A stretch of DNA of 64,000 nucleotides from Paraescarpia echinospica (lineage: Eukaryota; Annelida; Polychaeta; Sabellida; Siboglinidae): assembly GCA_020002185.1 (NCBI GenBank), contig CM034531.1, positions 77,116,291 to 77,180,290 of the forward strand. The letters run 5' to 3'. How positions within the stretch are numbered: the first letter of the stretch is position 1; every line of letters starts with the position of its first letter. The notes under the pieces were generated by a model. It was not told the origin of the DNA. It ran no database searches and saw nothing but the letters and a program-made list of their open reading frames with translations. Of the stretch, positions 56,973 through 64,000 are shown piece after piece. Both the position numbers and the translations under genes were made by a program.

Positions 56973-57221
56973 TTGCCAACTGGAGGAGGAACATCTATCT
57001 TTACTACAGAAGGAATATTTTACATATATCCAGATCTGATTGTGCATAATGCGAAAACTATTCTGAAATTATTCGGCGTGGAGGTGCAATTTCTACCTGA
57101 CGGCGTGCATGATGATGTTTTGGCAATCGAGAATAACAACTCCGACCAAAAGACAGTCGAAGCTCTTCCCCAGCCCAAGTTCTGGATTAAAATAAGCATG
57201 TTCTGCCCTTTCCCGAATTGA
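56973..57221 (+). other. unassigned 82-codon open frame
   Basis: The frame contains IFYIYPDLIVHNAKTILKLF and DDVLAIENNNSDQKTVE, with codon use that looks protein-like. I recognise no family and see no splice or promoter support. It may be a fragment of a mobile element. Confidence 0.25.
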
Positions 57222-57641
57222 GGCCCTGGTTTTGATAAGACAATAAGGTGGTTTATCTTAACTTTGATCATCTAGGGGTACAGTTTTGTTTACCTCGTTA
57301 ATAAAATTATATGTTACCATTGAATTGAGTTTTAACATTGTGTTGGTATATTCCATATAATAATGATGGGATACGCCAGAAATCGTAACAGGATTCAGGG
57401 AGAACGCGGGGAGAAAATAAATTGGGAACCGCTACTTTCAAGTCTAAATGATATACTTGGTCGGAATTCAGATATGTACGCTATCTTCAGACATATTTAT
57501 TCAGTTCAGTTCCAATTACCTAGCAGGTTGTCTTAAGACATGATATTACTCTGAAGAAACATGAGTTTATTCGATTTTGTTAAAAACACTGCTAATTATT
57601 TCTAGATAGGAACGTAATTATGAAAGGTTCGTACATATGTA

Positions 57642-57662
57642 CTTACAGTTTCGCGTCGACAC
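57642..57662 (-). pseudogene. orphan micro-exon relic of the peptide family
   Basis: On the minus strand, TGTCGAC, GCGAAACT and GTAAGTACAT mirror the context of the A-C micro-exons (GTCGAC-ATG-AAA...-GTAAGTAG). The ATG has become GCG and four bases are lost. No matching main exon is seen before the micro-exon of gene G, so it may be the remains of another family member. Confidence 0.35.
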
Positions 57663-57889
57663 ACTGACTGGACTTCCTTGGGGCATTGTTGACTGCCGCT
57701 TCATACACGAGAGCCCTTGTAAGATCTAGTGTCGTACATTGTCCAGTACTTCCGCGGAAACAAAGGTCAACACACTCGACGTTGGACGCTCCTTGGAGTG
57801 TTGCGGTTACATTTGACGTACCTCTCGAGTAAACACAACAACGACGTTGTTGTGTTAAAAAAACATGTTGTTAAATGTGAGTTCGTTTC

Positions 57890-57950
57890 GGTGTGCGTGT
57901 GTGCGTGCGTGCGTGTGTGCGTGTGTGCGTGCGTGCCTGCCTGTGGTCAA
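57890..57950. repeat. (GT)n/(GTGC)n microsatellite
   Basis: GTGCGTGTGTGCGTGCGTGC-type low-complexity tract. Confidence 0.9.
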
Positions 57951-58103
57951 TTTTGTTGCGTGCATCAAACTAGATACCACCTAAATAACGCAAACCACTA
58001 GCGTCCTTCAAACTATCATTCTTCAGTGTAATGTACTTCACCGTAATAGAAGTGTTCCTTCTTTGTATGTTAATGAACTTATGTCATGTTGTGCGAATAA
58101 CTT

Positions 58104-59796
58104 CAGGGGTGGTTAACTGGCTTCACATGAACCCCCCTTTCTCCTAAATGTGAACCCCCCTCAAAATTGCAACTTTAAAATGTGAACCACTAATTGTATT
58201 CAACGTTTCTCAAAAAGCGTTACCCCGCCCCTAAAAGCTGCTGGATAGTGTTCAAGCATTACAAGGAATGCCAAGAAAGCCTGATTTGTACATATGTTAA
58301 AGGGAGAACCCTTATCTATTAAGTGATCATCACTGAATGTATGGGAGCCTGACTGAGGAGTCTGTCTCCAATGCCTTTATGTTAAAGGACCATTGCATTC
58401 AATTAGCCATATAGAAGGACTTCACACTATCCCAGGGTCTCCTGTTATGTAAACGCATAGGGTAACAAATACACAAGAAGCCAGTTTTACATCAAACGTA
58501 AAATTAGTCCTAATAATTATTGTAGTCACTCAGAGGTGATAGATGGATGCGTACAAAATACTGGTGAATGAACGGGGTGACGGTGATTTAACAATTATGA
58601 GCACATAAATTAAGCCATATAAAAAAATACTTTATTTCTCATCACAACTCTGTTAAAAAGTAAACGAAAGGATATTCTCAACAATCAACAACTTAATATG
58701 TGTTGCGAGTGTATTTCGTTCAAGCTACAAACCCGATAGACAAAATCATCTGGCTTAACACAAATCATAATGTTCAACTGTTGCGCTGGAACTCGAATTT
58801 CGATTAATAATTGTATTTAACCAATACACAGTAAAGTTTAACTTCACCTATTTTAAAATGCGCATGCTGATGAGAAATTGTATAATTGTGTGGCTGCAAT
58901 ACTGTGGTTGCTAGTTGCATGTTTGTAGATCTCAGAAAGGGGAGCCTTATCGCTGATGAGGAAACTAAAATGTGTGAAGGGCCTTTAGTTATCAATTAAT
59001 ATGTCCAGTTTGTGTTCCATATAGTTAAAAAAATGTTTATTTTTCCTGGAGTCAGTGTAGTGTACAGGATATGGTACTGGACTGTTTGACATGGAGAATT
59101 TAATTCAAATTCCACAAGAGGAAAATAACGTTTCTAATCTTCTATTTACCGGTCATATTTTATAAAGATTTGTTAATTTGCTAACTTAATTTTTTTTATG
59201 ATAAATTATGGAATTTTAGCACAGCAGATCAGATACATATAAAGTATAAATTGAGTAAAATCCAGATTGTAAATGCCACACTTTAACTGTTTATTCTTAA
59301 AACTAACTTGGACACACCCACACTCCTCGGTGCCTCGTTTGTTGTATTACAGTGTAATATGAACATATTCAAAATAACTGCACACACGACGAAGGGTTTC
59401 GAGTAAATAATTCAGTTATATTAACAATATACTATTACCGCTTTTATTAATATTTTTGGATTTAAATTAGGCTTAATCAGGCAACAAAATGGGACCAATT
59501 TCCACAGACAACATATGAGTCCCACTTTGTCTGTTGTGGGCCTGCTGTGGATGCCAATATGGTGTTTGTATATAAGATGAAAGAATATAAGACGAAACCA
59601 CATAGTCCACCAATCTCACACCCACTTCATTGTTCCTCCACTTAGAAATGTAACCTTCTGCATTATGATCCCCACGTGAACATGTGGGGCCCTCTGCAAT
59701 GTGAAAGAATATAACCCCACGTGAATTTGTGGCGTCACCTGGTGTCTGAATTGGTCAAATGTGAACCCCCATTGTGAAAAACTGGCTACGGGCCTG
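58104..59796. mobile_element. possible non-autonomous DNA transposon
   Basis: The left end CAGGGGTGGTTAACTGGC, then repeated ATGTGAACCCCCC words, and the right end, read inward as CAGGCCCGTAGCCAGTTTTTC, then GGGGGTTCACAT, are similar in design: CAGG start, CCAG/ACTGG, then a G/C run with TTCACAT. They are not exact inverted repeats. No transposase frame lies between. The right end abuts the 3' tail of the RTE-like LINE. Confidence 0.3.
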
Positions 59797-60990
59797 TACT
59801 TACTTACGCCCCTCGCTCCATGAGGAGCATAGACCATCGACGACGACTTTACAGCGCACACGACTTTGGGCAATTGTAGGTGTAGCCACTCCTCTTTACT
59901 TTTGCCGCTGCGTCCCTTTGCCAGGTGTTTTTTGGCCTTCCTCGCCTTCTTTTTCCTTGAGGATTCCACGTCAGAGACTGTCTTGTGATGTTTGTTGTTG
60001 GCTTTCTCAGTGTGTCCAATCCACCCCCACTTTCTCCTCAGCATCTGCCTTACGACGGGTTCTGGGCTAGTCCTTTCCCATAGCACCCCGTTTCTGATTT
60101 TGTCTTCCCATTTTATACGTAGAATTCATCGCAGACATCGGTTCAAGAAAGTGTGGATTTTGCCTAATGTAGTTTGTTATTCTCCATGTTTCAGAGCCAT
60201 ATAACAATATTGATTTTACGTTGGATTTACAAATCCTGATTTTTGTTGTGTTTTTTGTGTGTGTGGAATTCCAGATATGTTTTAGTATCAGGAATGCTGT
60301 CCGTGCCTTGCCCACTCTTGTTTCAACATCTGCCTCTGTACCACCTTGTTTGTCTATCACGCTCCCAAATTAGGTAAAGGAATCCACTTCCTCCAGGGGC
60401 TCTCCTCCTGCTATGATTGGGTATTCGTTTCTACCGTGCATTGTCATGATCTTGGTTTTGCCTCTAGTGATCTTCAGACCTGTCATTGCTGATGTTGATT
60501 CAAAAAATGTTGTTTGGGCATGCATGCATCTATCTGTGGGTGTGTGATAGTAGTGCCAGGTCATCAGAAAAGTCCAACCAAGTCCTCCAGCTGAGTCCAT
60601 GGTCTCCATTGTATGTCATTTCGCTTCCCGTCCGTGGTCGTCCTCGTAATCCAGTCGATCATGAGGATGAACAGGAAAGAGACAGCAGACATCCCTGCTG
60701 AACCACTGTTTTAACCTCGAAACTATCTGATAGTCGTCCTCCATGGCACGACAATCCTTGGTAGGTACTCTGGATGACGGAGATTAACTTTTTCTGGAAT
60801 GCCATAGTGTCTCACAAGATTCCAGAGTGCCTGTCTATCCACACTGCATGCCAAATGCTTTCTCATAGTCAATGAAAGTGATATACAGTGGTGAGTTCCA
60901 TTCCAACGACTGGTCTAATATGGTGCGCAGACTAACGATTTGGCCAGTGCAAGATTTATCCTATCGGAAACCTGCTTGCGAATAACTATA
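59797..60990 (-). mobile_element. RTE-like LINE remnant
   Basis: Minus-strand blocks in order include a reverse transcriptase-like region near 60700-60960 (with an FIDYEKAFG-type motif), MTGLKITRGKTKIMTM, EYPIIAGGEPLEEVDSFT, SNVKSILLYGSETWRITN and [11 protein letters not shown]. It ends VYAPHGARGVSK, with a short TAAG tail at about 59797-59807. The 'YGSETWR' and 'RKWGWIGH' blocks are RTE hallmarks. Several stops and frame changes show it is dead, and it is 5'-truncated near 60990. Confidence 0.75.
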
Positions 60991-62480
60991 CCAAAATATT
61001 CATTTCGAAATCAAAGGGGTAATAAATAGTTATAAAATTGTTTATCCGCCATCAGGGGCTAGATCATCGGAAAGTGTATGCTTTCCTGTGTGGCATAGTA
61101 AACACAATTTAGCATCAGTATACCTTCAACATATGTATGTTAGTATGGAGAATAATATAATTAAACTACATTGGAACTAGCTTATGTGTATGGGGGAATG
61201 TTCTTGTTTTCCTCCTAAACGGCCTGCACTTCGGGCGCCTAACTGTCAGGAGTTCATCTAAGATACATTGGAAGAAAAGGAACGAGTTTTTTATTTTTGA
61301 AACCCCCCGTTTGTTAAGGATTTTAACGGTTTTATGGTTCGGACCGGACGTTACACGGACGTATATCGATTGTACATAGTCATAAAAAAGTAGTTTACGA
61401 ATACTCCCGTAAACCGTCTTCTACGTCTAGGGCGTGTATGTATCGTCATCTGGGGAATACTCCCGTAAACCGTCTTCTACGTCTAGGGTTGTATGTATCG
61501 CCATCCTGGGAATGCGCATTCTTCCTATTGTTGACACAATGAAGTAGAACAGACAAGGTGACACTTCAGATGTCAACAATACGCCTAAACAATGTTGAAA
61601 CAGCCACAGCAGCGTTTGAGTATCGACAGAGTTAGAGTGTTGACGTAAACATTCTAGTTGACAAAATAAGACAGAGGAAATACATACATATATAGTTTTT
61701 TCATCTGGCATATTTTTAGATTGACCGTCTATATTGTTCAACTGAAACAATAACGACAACATAAATCATAGATTTCCTAATTTAGACAGTGCCAAAGTAT
61801 TAAAAAGGAAAATACAGTTGACAAGTTTAAATACGGTTGGTTTATTTTGTCAAGTACTGCAACTGGTACAATTTGAGTATTTTCCCATCTTAAACACGAT
61901 GATTTAAGGTACTTCAATATCAGTGAATGCATAGCTACCTAAGCAAGCTCACTTCTTCAAATAGTCCATTTCTTCATTGCAATAACTAATGTGAATACTC
62001 AACTTTCATGCAAACAGTAATGTTATTATACCTACCAATACTATTTTATTAAACACTAAATATTAGAAGAACACAATATGTGTAATTGACTTGTTTATTG
62101 CCTCCTTGTTACATTATTCAGTCTATAATGTTACTGTATGTTGTGAACGAATTTCCAATTTTGTAGTCACGATTTTATATCCTCGTCAATACAATATATC
62201 ATAGATGGTATACAAATAACAATAATACAATTTACAGCAATGATAGTTGTATTATAAAAACTGGTAACACTATATGTTGCCTATTTGTTCCAAGATAAAT
62301 GCAGTATGAACATGATAACAACAATCTTAATTACTAACCCAAGATCAATTGCCTATCTGCTATTATGTATGTGCTGTCAGCTTGGTAAGGTCAGTCGGAC
62401 ATAACAATTTTATTTTTAATTATGTGAAAATAACTGGTATTGCGAATGTATTGAGTGTTTCGTTTCATCGCATCCAATGA
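60991..62480. other. no supported gene; short direct duplication
   Basis: GAATACTCCCGTAAACCGTCTTCTACGTCTAGGG occurs twice in tandem at about 61397-61430 and 61455-61489. Otherwise AT-rich with no recognised gene. Confidence 0.45.
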
Positions 62481-62997
62481 TTAGAATATTTCCAGTAAAT
62501 AGTCGCATTCGTCCGTACAACCATCCAACTGCAGACGACACAGTTTACGACATTCAAATTTATCAGAATTAAGTTCTTGGTACAGGAGGTTGCATTTGGT
62601 GAGGCATGTGTACTCGTAGATCACGTTGCACTTTCGCAGGCAGCCCTCCACCTCTTCAGGACTAATACCGAGGCAATACGTTGTCATGACAACGAGCAGC
62701 AGCGCCCCAACACTCTGAAATAAATACTAGTGGTAATTAGAGTAACACAATATGGAAATGATTAAGAATGTGGTAATTAGTTGGAATGGAAGAAGGGAGG
62801 AAGAGAACAGAGAGAGATGGAGAGGGAATGGGAAAGATCAGGAGAGAGAGGGGGGAGAGGGCGAGACAGGGTTAGAGAGGAATGCCGGGGAGAGAAAAGA
62901 GGAGAGATGAAAGAGGAGAACAAACATACACACATTGATTCCGCGCATATACTTACAAAGTTGTACATTTCAACAGTCTGTTTGTTGGCGTTAAATC
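62481..62997 (-). CDS. secreted double-CxxxC cysteine-rich peptide, gene H
   Basis: The micro-exon (coding 62957-62968) encodes M-Y-N-F before GTAAGT. The main exon (62481-62714) follows a TTTCAG acceptor and ends in a stop, giving 81 residues. The signal (GALLLVVMTTYC) leads directly into ISPEEVEG and eight cysteines spaced x3-x7-x3-x13-x3-x6-x3. It lacks the acidic HGDGD stretch and the WW tail of its relatives, so it is the most divergent intact member and probably an early split. The intron is only about 240 bp and contains a purine-rich GA tract. A 5' UTR acceptor (CCAACAG) lies at 62998-62999. Function unknown. Confidence 0.8.
62775..62915. repeat. purine-rich GA tract
   Basis: A GAGAGAGATGGAGAGGGAATG-type homopurine run lies within the intron of gene H and is read as a pyrimidine-rich tract on the gene strand. 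Confidence 0.85.
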
Positions 62998-63135
62998 CTG
63001 TTGGGTCAGCGTCGTTCAAGTCGATTATTCTAAAAAATAAAAATCAACGTTTATTTAATTGTTAAATACACTTTACATGTGCTGTGATATTTAACAAGAA
63101 CATATATACCAATACTTCAATATATCGACATTCTG

Positions 63136-63552
63136 GTGTCTAGGCGTAGTTCATTAGGCACGTCGATAGAGAAGCCAGTCCGCTTACTTGGACTTTGTTT
63201 TCTTCATTGTGCGGATGATCTGCAATTGTACTGCCATTTTGACCTCACTGCGACTGCGTTGGCTGCTACTCTGCGACGTATGGAGAAGTGTCTAGATATT
63301 GTAAATCAGTGGATGACATCAAATTACATGTGCATGAACAACAACAAAACGGAATATCTTCCCGTAGTGCCAAAGACTGCCGCTGCGCTTATTGACGGCA
63401 GTGTGATACGCGTAGGAGATGTTACGATTACTGACTCAAGATGTGTTCACAACCTTGGTGTCGTTATGGATCGCCACCTCGATTTTAAGAAGCAAGTTTC
63501 AAGCATCGTCAGTGTATGCTCATTTCACCTGCGCATATTTAACAAGATTTAA
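63136..63552 (+). mobile_element. LINE reverse transcriptase fragment, interrupted
   Basis: A plus-strand frame with CADDLQLYCHFD (YADD-like, Tyr to Cys), MEKCLDIVNQWMTSNYMCMN, NKTEYLPV and CVHNLGVVMDRHLDFKKQV corresponds to reverse transcriptase motifs D-E of an L2/Jockey-type element, related to the fragment at 4795-5556. It is cut off at about 63552, where the 3' end of another LINE in opposite orientation begins. Confidence 0.7.
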
Positions 63553-64000
63553 CAAGATTGCCATCCAGAGAATTAACTCTAGATGGCAGGTGGACAAGGA
63601 AGCCCTTTGGCTTATCGAGAGTCCAACCCTTTTATTTACATATATCCATCCCTTCTGAGGTATGTGTCGATTTTATTTTTAAACATATTCACACTACTAG
63701 CATCCACACAATCATCAGATAATCTGTTTCATTCATTCACAGTCCTTTGTGAAAATGATAACTTTCTTACTTCTAATCTACATTGCTCCTTTACTAATGT
63801 AACTTCATGTCCTCTAGTCTTTCTATCTTTCTTAACTGAAAAAAAAACATTTATATTAATATTTTCATAACCATTTAATATTATAAACACTTCTATATGA
63901 TCTCCTCTCAATATCCTGGTCTCTAGTATTGTTAAACCACATTCTTTTAGGCGTTTTTCATAACTAACATCCCTCAGTTTTGGTATCATTTTAGTCGCTC
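63539..64000 (-). mobile_element. CR1-like LINE 3' part, second copy
   Basis: The minus strand encodes MIPKLRDVSYEKRLKECG, ILRGDHIEVFIILNGYEN and KKDRKTRGHEVTLVKEQC. It continues through the same 3' UTR (GATAAGCCAAAGGGCTTCC, CCACCTGCCATCTAGAGTT) as the element at 28690-31935 and ends with the same repeated AATCTTGTTA unit. The copy runs off the right edge of the window. Confidence 0.8.

Noticed and set aside
2439..62997. Calling the peptides toxins or antimicrobial peptides
   Set aside because: The cysteine scaffold is compatible with either, but nothing in the sequence establishes an activity.

Overview
The window is eukaryotic nuclear DNA. It has spliceosomal introns with GTAAGT donors and pyrimidine-rich acceptors, many LINE and SINE remnants, microsatellites and long AT-rich non-coding stretches. 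The repeat profile (CR1/L2-like, RTE-like and SGNH-domain LINEs, tRNA-derived SINEs with an AAAGCGCTTT...GCTATAT-type tail, CTCF-like motifs) suggests a marine invertebrate, perhaps a mollusc or other lophotrochozoan. That placement is inference and of low confidence.

The host-gene theme is a dispersed tandem family of small secreted cysteine-rich peptides, nearly all on the minus strand. Members lie at about 2.4-4.3 kb (A), 16.5-18.3 kb (B), 23.1-25.4 kb (C), 32.3-33.0 kb (D), 44.1-45.0 kb (E, a pseudogene with two in-frame stops), 49.7-52.3 kb (F, start codon and eighth cysteine lost), 55.5-56.7 kb (G) and 62.5-63.0 kb (H). A half-domain relic sits on the plus strand at 26.44-26.56 kb and an orphan exon relic near 57.65 kb. 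Each intact gene has a micro-exon coding only four residues, then a phase-0 intron, then one exon carrying the rest of the signal peptide, an acidic stretch and two CxxxC...CxxxC modules. The modules suggest two disulfide-stapled helical hairpins. Two subfamilies differ in the loop between modules: 10 residues in A-C and 13 in the others.

The most striking structure is a roughly 10 kb element at 34032-44066. It is a near-perfect inverted repeat with arms of at least 4.4 kb. It starts AG and ends CT, and is flanked by a perfect 6-bp direct repeat (CACATT), as expected of a target-site duplication. Each arm holds, from the tip inwards: a composite nuclear-receptor-like motif; an array of CTCF-like sites alternating with E2F-like sites; a TATA-driven two-exon gene for a zinc-finger-like protein; an overlapping reading frame with a CxxC...HxxxC motif; and 72-bp, 63-bp and 51-bp tandem arrays. 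The centre is replaced by exactly 1000 N, so any core genes are unseen. Polinton/Maverick- or adintovirus-like affinity is possible but unproven.

The rest is mostly decayed mobile DNA. LINE remnants lie at 1-0.6, 2.75-2.97, 4.75-5.56, 8.65-14.03, 18.7-19.2, 28.7-31.95, 50.2-52.15, 59.8-61.0 and 63.1-64.0 kb. SINEs lie at about 12.96, 20.5, 22.1, 27.7, 54.7 and 56.1 kb. A multi-exon hAT-transposase/ZNF862-like gene fragment lies at 45.5-47.3 kb. The LINE at 50.2-52.15 kb has the longest open reverse transcriptase frame and sits inside the intron of peptide gene F.
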